From an uncultured Bacilli bacterium (GTDB lineage Bacteria; Bacillota_I; Bacilli_A; RF39; UBA660), in assembly GCA_934101575.1 (NCBI GenBank), contig CAKORJ010000001.1:558001-622000 (forward strand): a DNA stretch of 64,000 bases, read 5' to 3'. The notes below the pieces were generated by a model. The model was not told the origin of the DNA. It was given only the letters and a program-made list of their open reading frames with translations, and ran no database searches. The position numbers and the translations under genes are program-made. This document shows, piece after piece, positions 8,643 to 16,081 of the stretch. The stretch's first letter is position 1. Every line of letters starts with the position of its first letter.

Positions 8643-10289
8643 TTATATTTCTAAGATAACTGTAATGATCATAGGAACTGATCCTGTTTCTTCATTAAAG
8701 TAAGCACTTAGTCTTTCTCTTATTTTTACTTTTATTCCTGTGAAGTCTACTTTCTTTCCTTTTATACATTCTTCTATTACTTCTTTTGATATTGCTTCTG
8801 TTTTTTCTACTATGTCTAAATTATCTTTTACATAGATGAAACCTCTTGTTAGTATTTGAGGATCTGCTATTATTTTTTTTGTTTTTCTATCTATTGTAGC
8901 ACTTACTATTACTATACCATTTTTTGATAATAGCTCTCTATCTTTTAATACTAAATTCCCTATATCATCTGAACTATTTCCATCTATTAATATTTCGTCA
9001 GCATTTATGTGTTCTGGTTTATCTACTAGTTTTCCATTTACAAAATTTACAACATCACCGTTTTGTTTTAATAAAACTTTATCTTTGTCTAGTCCGGCTT
9101 GTTCTGCTACGGCAGCATTCATATATTGATAACGATATTCTCCTTTTATTGGAAAGTAGTATTTTGGATTCATTAAATTAATCATTTGCATTAAGTCTTC
9201 ACTTGATGGATGATGTAATACATGATTTTTAAATGGTAATGTCACTACATCTACATCTAATCTTGATAAATCATCCATTATTTTTGCTACTTTCTTTTCA
9301 TTTCCTGGATAGATTGGTTCTGCTATAAATACTGTATCTCCTTCTTTTAAAGTTATGTATTTGTCATATCTGCTTATTATTTTTTCTAGGGATGCAAATG
9401 ATTTTTCTTTATCATCTGCAGTTAGTATTACTACATCTTTATCATTTATATTAGATAAATCTCCGATCATGTTTTCATCATAATGTAAATAGTTAAACTC
9501 TTTTGCATAGTTTACTAATCTTTGAAGTTTTCTTCCCATTAGAACTATTTTTCTTTTTGTTCTTGCTACACTATCGAATATTTCTTGAATACGATATACA
9601 TGTTCTGGGAAGATGCTTATTATTACTCTTTCATCTGTTTGATTTAGTAAATCCCAGACTTCTTTAGAAATTCTATGTTTTGGACTTGTATGGCCTTCTC
9701 TATATGCATAACTTGATTCGGCAAGTAGACATAACACCCCTTGTTTTCCTACATAGGCTAATTTTCCTATATCTGTTTTGTATGCTCCTAACATTGTTGA
9801 ATCGAATACAAAGTCTGTGGCATATACTATTGCTCCATCATTTGTATATAAAACAAATGCTACTGTTTCTGGTATTGAATGTGTAACAGTTATTGGAAAA
9901 ATTGAGAAGTTTGCTATATCTAGTTTTGAATGAGGTCTTATTTCTTTTAAATTTGTTGCTTCTATATTGTATTTTTCTAATTCCATTTTTAAGACTGTCA
10001 TTGTAAACTTTGTTGCATATACTGGAACATCGGGTAATTCTTTCATTATATCTGGCATTGCTCCAATGTTTCCATCATGGGCATGTGTTAAAAATATACC
10101 TTTTATTTTCTTTTTATTTTCTATTAAATAATCAAATTTTGGGATTATATAGTCTACTCCTAACATGTTTGCTGTTGGATATTTTAATCCCGCATCAAAA
10201 ACAAATATGTTGTCATCTACATTTACAACATACATGTTCTTACCGTTTTCGTTAAGCCCTCCAAGGGCAAAAATTTTTATTTTACTCAT
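8643..10289 (-). CDS. rnjB: ribonuclease J2, catalytically degenerate paralogue
   Basis: Beta-CASP metallo-beta-lactamase RNase of 548 residues. The opening KIFALGGLNENGKNMYVV is typical of the family. The metal motif H-x-H-x-D-H is H69-A-H71-D72-G73-N74 here, so two ligands are lost. Further changes are PIKGEY in place of PIHGEY and loss of the GTQGEP phosphate-binding loop (TADDKEK instead). THSIPE and the ATDF aspartate are kept. Bacillus J2 is also degenerate at this motif (HGHDEN), which supports J2 over J1. It probably serves as the structural partner of the intact J1 encoded at 55585-57255 in mRNA decay and processing. The ATG at 10289 is chosen because GGAGATAAT precedes it; the in-frame ATG at 10304 lies upstream of that ribosome-binding site. 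Confidence 0.9.
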   Translation of the reverse strand: MSKIKIFALGGLNENGKNMYVVNVDDNIFVFDAGLKYPTANMLGVDYIIPKFDYLIENKKKIKGIFLTHAHDGNIGAMPDIMKELPDVPVYATKFTMTVLKMELEKYNIEATNLKEIRPHSKLDIANFSIFPITVTHSIPETVAFVLYTNDGAIVYATDFVFDSTMLGAYKTDIGKLAYVGKQGVLCLLAESSYAYREGHTSPKHRISKEVWDLLNQTDERVIISIFPEHVYRIQEIFDSVARTKRKIVLMGRKLQRLVNYAKEFNYLHYDENMIGDLSNINDKDVVILTADDKEKSFASLEKIISRYDKYITLKEGDTVFIAEPIYPGNEKKVAKIMDDLSRLDVDVVTLPFKNHVLHHPSSEDLMQMINLMNPKYYFPIKGEYRYQYMNAAVAEQAGLDKDKVLLKQNGDVVNFVNGKLVDKPEHINADEILIDGNSSDDIGNLVLKDRELLSKNGIVIVSATIDRKTKKIIADPQILTRGFIYVKDNLDIVEKTEAISKEVIEECIKGKKVDFTGIKVKIRERLSAYFNEETGSVPMIITVILEI

Positions 10290-10333
10290 ATTATCTCCTT
10301 TCATAATTTTACTACATAGTAAGCAACATATAG

Positions 10334-10362
10334 ATTATATCATACTTTTATAAAAATTACAA
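10334..10362 (-). promoter_or_regulatory. sigma-A-type promoter of rnjB
   Basis: TTGTAA (10357-10362) and TATAAT (10334-10339) on the minus strand are 17 bases apart. The TAA of the -35 box is also the stop codon of the upstream gene. Confidence 0.7.
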
Positions 10363-11055
10363 AGGTTTGCTGTTGCTGTCCCACTCTTCGTGTTTTAATC
10401 CATTGAAAAATTTTATTATTTGTTTTTCGCAAAGCTTCATTTGTTTATCTAATTCCTCTTGTGTCATGACTTTGTATTCGTTTGTTAACTGTTTGTAGAA
10501 CTCTCCTTTTTTAGCTTTATCTATATCAAGGTTTGCATTTTCTATATATTTTTTTATTAATTCTTTATCATATTTTGCGTCTTCAGTGTTTTTTATATTT
10601 TTTACACAGTCTGTGCTTTTAATTTTTTTTACTTTATTGTGTTCAACTAGATATTTATCATATACATAAAAGTCTCTATGTTTTTCATATCTTATTTTTT
10701 CTATTGGCATTAGTACTTGTTCATCATGAAATTTTATTCCTATTAAATGGGTGTTTTCGTCATATATATAATAATTTTGAAATACATAACTGTTAAAATA
10801 TCTATCTGTTAAGAGATGAATTAAATAACCTACCATTACTGGATTTTTTAAATCTTTTTTATATTTTAATAAGAACTTATATGGATTGGCTGTTCCTTCT
10901 ATTCCTTCTTCACCATTTTTGAAGTGGCTTGCTCTATGTCTTTTATCTATTGTTAAATCTGGAAGAACACTTCCTATCATTACCATATCTTCGTCTAATT
11001 TTAAATATTTATTTACTTCATTTGCTATTGACATATGCATTTTATGAGTGGGCAT
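10357..11055 (-). CDS. zinc-dependent phospholipase C-like protein
   Basis: A 232-residue protein resembling the Zn_dep_PLPC family: it opens with PTHKMHMSIANEVNKYL and GSVLPDLTIDKRHRASHF, with His and Asp residues spaced as metal ligands, followed by GYLIHLLTDRYFN, a second His/Asp pair typical of the fold. There is no signal peptide, so it is probably a cytosolic hydrolase rather than a secreted lecithinase. Many Bacillota carry small proteins of this kind with no proven substrate. The start is supported by AGGAGGAAG before the ATG. It is divergent from the LytTR gene; its stop codon forms part of the rnjB promoter. Confidence 0.65.
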   Translation of the reverse strand: MPTHKMHMSIANEVNKYLKLDEDMVMIGSVLPDLTIDKRHRASHFKNGEEGIEGTANPYKFLLKYKKDLKNPVMVGYLIHLLTDRYFNSYVFQNYYIYDENTHLIGIKFHDEQVLMPIEKIRYEKHRDFYVYDKYLVEHNKVKKIKSTDCVKNIKNTEDAKYDKELIKKYIENANLDIDKAKKGEFYKQLTNEYKVMTQEELDKQMKLCEKQIIKFFNGLKHEEWDSNSKPL

Positions 11056-11164
11056 TTTATCTTCCTCCTAATTAATTATAGTTTAACAAATTTGTATGAA
11101 AAAATCTATATTATTTGTTTTATTTACGTTTTAACGCAATCTAAATGCATTTTTTATATTTTTG

Positions 11165-11193
11165 TTTACTCGAAATTTAATTTGCTATATACT
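11165..11193 (+). promoter_or_regulatory. candidate promoter of the LytTR gene
   Basis: TTTACT (11165-11170) and TATACT (11188-11193) are 17 bases apart, upstream of GGGAGG and the ATG at 11223. The -35 match is weak. The divergent gap 11056-11222 holds nothing else clear beyond the repeated word TTTACGT. Confidence 0.4.
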
Positions 11194-11222
11194 TTATTTA
11201 CTTTACGTATTTGGGAGGATTT

Positions 11223-11930
11223 ATGGTGAATTTTATAATTTATGAAAAACAAGCAGACTTTAGAGAAGAGTACGAAATAGCAATTTTAAACTTTTTAGGA
11301 TGTAGAGAAGAAAAATTTAAGATGTTTGATTATGATAACTTTGTTGGAGATAAACATGATAGAAATATATATATAATTAGTTCAGAAGATGATTGTGAAC
11401 TTTTAAGAATTGCTAGTGATATTAGAAAAGATGACTGGTTTAGTCAAATAATTTTTGTAGGTTCTTTTAAAAATACAGATGTTAGTTTTTATAAGAATAA
11501 ACTTTTGATACTTGACTATATTGAAAAAGATGATAAAGTTTCTGATAATCTTAAGAGTGCTTTTTTTACTTCTTATGGTATTCTTAGTAAAGATAAGACT
11601 TTGAGTTTTACTTTAAGTGCTGAAATATATAGAATTCCTTATAATGATATTTTATATATTGAAAAAAGCAACAATCAAAATTTTTGTGTTATTCATACTG
11701 AGAATAATGAATATAATATAAAAGATACAATTAATAATTTAGAAGAGATACTTGATCCGGCTTTCTTTATGAAAACTCATAGGAGTTGTATTGTTAATCT
11801 TAGTGCTATTAGGTGTTATAACTGTTCTGAAAATACTATTTATTTTGAGGATAAAAGTACTGATATGATCTCTAGAGAAAAGAGAAATATTTTAAAGTTT
11901 AGGTTGATTGATGAAAAGATTTCATATTAA
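11223..11930 (+). CDS. LytTR-family DNA-binding regulator with degenerate receiver
   Basis: The C-terminal half (about 130-235) is a LytTR DNA-binding domain: IPYNDILYIEKSNN, then FFMKTHRSCIVNLSAI and a closing IYFEDKS strand. Such domains bind direct repeats upstream of virulence, bacteriocin or competence genes. The N-terminal half aligns with AgrA-type receivers, including the pattern IASDIRKDDWFSQIIFV, but the acidic pocket reads YEKQ instead of E-D-D. The position of the phosphorylated Asp is occupied by NIYIISSED, with no Asp in place. It is therefore unlikely to be controlled by phosphorylation. No histidine kinase is nearby. The ATG at 11223 is preferred to the upstream in-frame TTG because GGGAGG directly precedes it. 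Confidence 0.85.
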   Translation: MVNFIIYEKQADFREEYEIAILNFLGCREEKFKMFDYDNFVGDKHDRNIYIISSEDDCELLRIASDIRKDDWFSQIIFVGSFKNTDVSFYKNKLLILDYIEKDDKVSDNLKSAFFTSYGILSKDKTLSFTLSAEIYRIPYNDILYIEKSNNQNFCVIHTENNEYNIKDTINNLEEILDPAFFMKTHRSCIVNLSAIRCYNCSENTIYFEDKSTDMISREKRNILKFRLIDEKISY

Positions 11931-11955
11931 AAACTTCCTTTGTGGAAGTTTTTTT
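11929..11955. terminator. bidirectional intrinsic terminator
   Basis: AAAACTTCC pairs with GGAAGTTTT between the converging LytTR and phosphoketolase genes, with an A run on one side and a T run on the other. Confidence 0.8.
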
Positions 11956-11956
11956 G

Positions 11957-14266
11957 TTAGATTAATTTTTCTACGTCTTTCATATCTATGCCATGTTCTC
12001 TTATATATTTGTGGTGTTTATCTAATTGTTTGTTACAGTATTCTGTTATATTTTTTTTGTCTTCTTTTGGTAGTTTTAGATATTTTAATGCATTTAACAC
12101 TAAGTGATATCTATCTAATTCATTTTGTACTCTCATATCAAATGGTGTTGTTATAGTTCCTTCTTCTTTATAGCCATGTACGTGTAAGTTTTTATTTTTT
12201 CTTTTATATGTTAATAGATGTATTAATGTTGGATATCCATGAAATGCAAATATTATTGGTTTGTTTTTGGTAAATAATTTATTATATTCTTCATCTGTTA
12301 GTCCATGAGGATGTTCTATATTTGATTGTAGTTTCATTAGATCTATTACATTTATTACTCTTGTTTTTATATGTAAGAATTTATCTATTATATGTTTTGC
12401 AGCGACTATTTCTGTTGTTGGTGTGTCCCCACTTGATGCTAATACTAAGTCTGGTTCTTCACATTTATCACTTATGAATTCTAATTCGCCTATTCCTTTT
12501 TTACAGTGTTCTATGGCTTTGTCCATTGGTAACCATTGGAACCTTTGGTGTTTAGATGCTACTATGACGTTTATATAGTTTTTTGTTTTTATACAATGAT
12601 CGAACGTTGATAGTAAGGTGTTGGCATCTATTGGCAGATATATTCTTGATATAGAGGCTTTTTTTGTTACTACATGATTTAAGAAGCCTGGATCTTGATG
12701 AGTAAATCCATTATGATCTTGTTGCCAGATATGCGATGTTAATATGTAATTCAATGAAGATATAGGGGCACGCCATGGTAAGTCTTTTGTTATTTTTAGC
12801 CATTTTGCGTGTTGACTTGTCATTGAATCTATTATTCTTATAAAGGCTTCATAGGAATGCATTAGTCCATGTCTTCCTGTTAAGAGATATCCTTCTAACA
12901 TTCCTTCGCATACGTGTTCTGAGAGAATTGAATCTATTACTGTTCCATTTTTATCTAAGAATTCATCTGTTTTTAATATTTTACTATTCCATTTTCTATT
13001 TGTTATTTCAAATACATGATTAAGTCTATTTGATAAGGCTTCATCTGGGCCAAATACTTTAAAGTTATTACTGTTTAATTTTATTAAGTCTCTTATGTAT
13101 CCTCCTAGAATGGTCATATCACTTTCTCTTGTTTTTCCTGGTTTTACTTCTATTTGATAGTTTTTAAAATCTGGACAATTTAGTTCTTCTAGAAGAAGTC
13201 CTCCATTAGCATGTTTATTAATACTCATTCTTTTTTCATATCTTGGTAAAGTATCTTTTAATTTTTGTTTTAGTTGTCCATCTTCATCAAATAGTTTATC
13301 TGGTTTATATGATAAAAGCCATTGTTCTAATTGTTTTAGGTCTTTTTCTGTTTCTATTGTTATTGGTACTTGATGAGATCTAAAGGATCCTTCTATTTGC
13401 TTGCCGTGGAATTTTTTAGGGCCTCCCCAGCCTTTTGGGCTTCGCAAAACTATTAATGGGAAGTTTGGTTTGGCTCCTTTTTTTATTTTTTCTATGTCTT
13501 TTAAGACTTTTTCTAAAGTTAGAGCCATTTTTTCATGCATTTTTTTAGGGTTGTCTCCGGATACAATGTATGGTTTATATCCATATCCTGTAAATAGACT
13601 TATTATTTCTTTATCTTCCATTCTTCCTAGGATTGTAGGATTTGATATTTTATAACCATTTAAATGAATTATTGGTAGGACTGTTCCATCTTTTTTGGGA
13701 TTTATTAATTTATTTATATTCCAAGATGCTGATAGTGGTCCTGTTTCTGCTTCGCCATCTCCTATTACACATGCTACTATTAAGTCTCTGTTATCTAGTA
13801 CAGCACCATATGAATGGGATAAGCTATAACCTAGTTCTCCGCCTTCATTTATTGAGCCTGGTACATCTGGGGCTACATGAGAAGAGACCCCTCCTGGGAA
13901 GCTAAATCTACGGCATAGTTTTGTCATTCCTTCTTCGTCTTCAGTTATTTCTTTATATATTTTTGAATATACTCCTTCTAAATAAGAGTTTGCTATCATA
14001 GCTTGGCCTCCATGACCTGGTCCAGATACATACATCATATTTAAATCATATTTTTTAATTATTCTGTTTAGGTGAGCATAGATAAAGTTTTGACCAGGTG
14101 CTGTTCCCCAATGACCTATTATTTTTGGTTTTATATCTTTCATTGTTAATGGCTTTTTTAATAAAACATTGTCCCATAAGTATAATTGACATGCAGATAA
14201 ATAATTAGTAGCCATCCAATAGTAATTTAAGTTTTGTAATTCATTTTCAGTAAGTGCTCTTCCCAT
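11957..14266 (-). CDS. xfp: xylulose-5-phosphate/fructose-6-phosphate phosphoketolase
   Basis: Thiamine-diphosphate enzyme splitting xylulose-5-P (and often fructose-6-P) with phosphate into acetyl-phosphate and glyceraldehyde-3-P or erythrose-4-P. The 769-residue length is normal. Diagnostic segments are GHWGTAPGQNFIYAHLNR, MYVSGPGHGGQAM, GGELGYSLSHSYGA, the cofactor motif GDGEAETGPLSASWN, and HGYPTLIHLLTYKR near the C-terminus. It suggests a heterofermentative or bifid-shunt-like route giving ATP through acetate kinase, which is not in this window. It has its own promoter and AAGGAGG ribosome-binding site, and stands between unrelated genes. Whether both sugars are used cannot be read from the sequence. 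Confidence 0.96.
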   Translation of the reverse strand: MGRALTENELQNLNYYWMATNYLSACQLYLWDNVLLKKPLTMKDIKPKIIGHWGTAPGQNFIYAHLNRIIKKYDLNMMYVSGPGHGGQAMIANSYLEGVYSKIYKEITEDEEGMTKLCRRFSFPGGVSSHVAPDVPGSINEGGELGYSLSHSYGAVLDNRDLIVACVIGDGEAETGPLSASWNINKLINPKKDGTVLPIIHLNGYKISNPTILGRMEDKEIISLFTGYGYKPYIVSGDNPKKMHEKMALTLEKVLKDIEKIKKGAKPNFPLIVLRSPKGWGGPKKFHGKQIEGSFRSHQVPITIETEKDLKQLEQWLLSYKPDKLFDEDGQLKQKLKDTLPRYEKRMSINKHANGGLLLEELNCPDFKNYQIEVKPGKTRESDMTILGGYIRDLIKLNSNNFKVFGPDEALSNRLNHVFEITNRKWNSKILKTDEFLDKNGTVIDSILSEHVCEGMLEGYLLTGRHGLMHSYEAFIRIIDSMTSQHAKWLKITKDLPWRAPISSLNYILTSHIWQQDHNGFTHQDPGFLNHVVTKKASISRIYLPIDANTLLSTFDHCIKTKNYINVIVASKHQRFQWLPMDKAIEHCKKGIGELEFISDKCEEPDLVLASSGDTPTTEIVAAKHIIDKFLHIKTRVINVIDLMKLQSNIEHPHGLTDEEYNKLFTKNKPIIFAFHGYPTLIHLLTYKRKNKNLHVHGYKEEGTITTPFDMRVQNELDRYHLVLNALKYLKLPKEDKKNITEYCNKQLDKHHKYIREHGIDMKDVEKLI

Positions 14267-14292
14267 TTTATTCCTCCTTATTATATATGATA

Positions 14293-14321
14293 ATTATATC
14301 TTATATTTAGTTTTTTAACAA
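14293..14321 (-). promoter_or_regulatory. sigma-A-type promoter of xfp
   Basis: TTGTTA (14316-14321) and TATAAT (14293-14298) on the minus strand, spacer 17 bases. Confidence 0.7.
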
Positions 14322-14335
14322 TATTGTTTTTAAGA

Positions 14336-14378
14336 AAAGAAAAATCTTATAAAATTACTTATTTGTAATTTTATAAGA
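14336..14378 (-). terminator. strong intrinsic terminator of the surface-protein gene
   Basis: CTTATAAAATTAC and GTAATTTTATAAG form a perfect 13-base-pair stem with a six-base loop, followed by ATTTTTC on the minus strand. Confidence 0.85.
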
Positions 14379-14398
14379 CTGTTATTTTTTTATCATGT

Positions 14399-16015
14399 TT
14401 ATGTGGTTATTATGAGGCGAGAGGACTTGTCAGAACCAGCATTACCATTGCTGCAATTTGAGTAAAACGCCCCGGCATTTGCACCATTGCTATAGCCACA
14501 ACTATGTAGGAACCAAGGGTAAGTCGAGTCCGCAAGGTAGGAGTAATCGCTATACCATCCAGCTAAACCTTTGTACACTTCTTTGATTCCATCACCCAAT
14601 TTGCTTCTTGTTAATTCATAACTTGTACCATAACTATATTTATCATAGTATTTATTATTTGGATATGCTACTCCTGTATATGATGTATAATTACCAGAGT
14701 CATATACTTTTCCTGTGTATCCAGAATTAGATGAAGTTTTATATCCACTCATCATTGTTGTTCCATCATTACTTACAATATTTGCCATTGTATATTCATC
14801 TGCTCCTCCACTCATATCATATACTCCATATATATTATGCGTTGTTGAGGCAACTTTACTCATATCTTTTGTTGTACTTTTTGTATTAGTATTATAATCA
14901 AGTAAATATCCATCATATGTGTAAAACCCATAAGTATTATATTGTGTTGTTGATGTCTGATCTGTATATACTGTATTTATTGCTGTTTTTCCTCCTGGTG
15001 CTCCTCCACTTCTTCCTGTATAATAACTAGAACTATTGTTTATATTAACTTCACTACAAGTACCATCTGTACATGTTCCATATTTAGAGTGTGATAAGTA
15101 GGCTACTGCTCCCCATTCACTATTCTTTATCATATGAGTATCTGTATTCGTACTAAATCCATAGCTATTACCACTATTTTTCATGCTTATTATATTTGTT
15201 TCAAAACTACTTACTTTTTGATTTCTTAAACTACTTAAATTTGGTTTTGTTGTAATACTGCTTATTGTTCCTGTTAGTTCAAATTTACCTACCCAGAATC
15301 CTTTTATTTCTTCGTTACCAAATGTAAATGCTGGATGTGTATATGTTTTATTATTACAAGTACTATCTGTACAAGTTTCATTTGTTTCTTTTAATTTACA
15401 TGTTTCTGAAGGGTCCCCTTTTGTTCCACTTATTGCATCTTCACATATTATTTCTCCGGTTTTATCTGTACTGCTTTCCCATGTTATTTCTATTTCTTGC
15501 TCATTACTAGTTTTTGTACCATTCTCATTATAATTCCATACTTTATATTTATATCTTGGTATCCAAACCTCCATTGTAAGTATATCATCCATTGGTATTT
15601 CTGTCCCTACACTTGCTGATTGATATTTGCTTCTATTAGTAGAGCTAACTGTTACACTATTCGCCCATTTCTTTTCACAATAATCATACCAATTATTACT
15701 TTTATTAGTACTATCTGCTTTTTTCCATGTTTCTGTATTTTCATCATAATATACTGGTATCATAGCACTATCAAGTACTGGTGCATTTGGTTTGTTTTGA
15801 TTACATGTATCTACTGTAGCTTCTATTGTTTTTGTTCCTATTATTTTGTCTGTGAATAGTGCAAATGATGAGTTTATTTTATATGATATGAATCCTACTG
15901 CTATGAGGAATACTATACATATAATTGATAACTTTACTTTATTAAAATCTTTTATATTTTTGTTTAAGAGTCTATAGATCGCCTCCCCCTTCAGGCGAAT
16001 ATTTGTCCGTTTCAC
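14399..16015 (-). CDS. membrane-anchored surface protein with FGE/C-type-lectin-like C-terminus
   Basis: A 538-residue protein. A basic N-terminus and hydrophobic segment (about 29-48) end in SSFALFTDK, like SipW-cognate signals. The ectodomain contains MEVWIPRYKYKVW, GFWVGKFE, SEWGAVAYLSHSKYG, a Gly-rich stretch, and IYGVYDMSGGADEY, which resemble the formylglycine-generating-enzyme/C-type lectin fold seen in gut-bacterial surface proteins. The last 58 residues, from GLAGWYSDY through PWFLHSCGYSNGANAGAF to SSRLIITT, match the usual end of that family. Those codons are much GC-richer than the rest of the gene. The start is GTG with AAGGAG upstream; ATG is absent there. The leader is nearly the same as in the 60412-62586 gene. 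Ligand unknown. Confidence 0.75.
   Translation of the reverse strand: MKRTNIRLKGEAIYRLLNKNIKDFNKVKLSIICIVFLIAVGFISYKINSSFALFTDKIIGTKTIEATVDTCNQNKPNAPVLDSAMIPVYYDENTETWKKADSTNKSNNWYDYCEKKWANSVTVSSTNRSKYQSASVGTEIPMDDILTMEVWIPRYKYKVWNYNENGTKTSNEQEIEITWESSTDKTGEIICEDAISGTKGDPSETCKLKETNETCTDSTCNNKTYTHPAFTFGNEEIKGFWVGKFELTGTISSITTKPNLSSLRNQKVSSFETNIISMKNSGNSYGFSTNTDTHMIKNSEWGAVAYLSHSKYGTCTDGTCSEVNINNSSSYYTGRSGGAPGGKTAINTVYTDQTSTTQYNTYGFYTYDGYLLDYNTNTKSTTKDMSKVASTTHNIYGVYDMSGGADEYTMANIVSNDGTTMMSGYKTSSNSGYTGKVYDSGNYTSYTGVAYPNNKYYDKYSYGTSYELTRSKLGDGIKEVYKGLAGWYSDYSYLADSTYPWFLHSCGYSNGANAGAFYSNCSNGNAGSDKSSRLIITT
14402..14575 (-). other. GC-rich 3' cassette, candidate DGR-type variable region
   Basis: Bases 14401-14580 hold 82 G or C of 180 (46%), against 18 of 60 (30%) in the next 60 bases. 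The codons include CTC, CGC, GCG, GGG, GCC, GAC and TCG, which the neighbouring genes almost never use. Many residues are Asn, Ser, Tyr, Asp or Cys with codons ending in C or T, as expected where template adenines have been changed. The encoded end (NAGAF, SSRL) resembles C-lectin folds diversified by retroelements. No template repeat or reverse transcriptase is in the window, so this is a candidate only. Confidence 0.4.
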
Positions 16016-16046
16016 TTTTGATCACTCCTTGGTATTTTACATATTA

Positions 16047-16075
16047 ATAATACATTAAAAAAATTACTTTTTCAA
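16047..16075 (-). promoter_or_regulatory. surface-gene promoter, copy A, -35 in the addA terminator loop
   Basis: TTGAAA (16070-16075) and TATTAT (16047-16052), spacer 17. The same layout occurs at 60372-60400 and 62618-62646. The leader that follows, to the AAGGAG site, is nearly identical in all three. Confidence 0.75.
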
Positions 16076-16081
16076 GTAATT
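16057..16081 (-). terminator. intrinsic terminator of addA
   Basis: Minus strand AATTACTT, loop GAAA, AAGTAATT and a T run, beginning at the addA stop codon. Confidence 0.75.

Noticed and set aside
11056..11222. LytTR binding sites in the divergent gap
   Set aside because: Only two TTTACGT words were found, and they do not fit the usual nine-base direct-repeat consensus and spacing. Too weak to list as a site.
15972..16000. Short GC-rich hairpin-like segment in the surface-protein leader
   Set aside because: The stem is only about five base pairs and lies in conserved leader coding sequence. No regulatory role can be supported.
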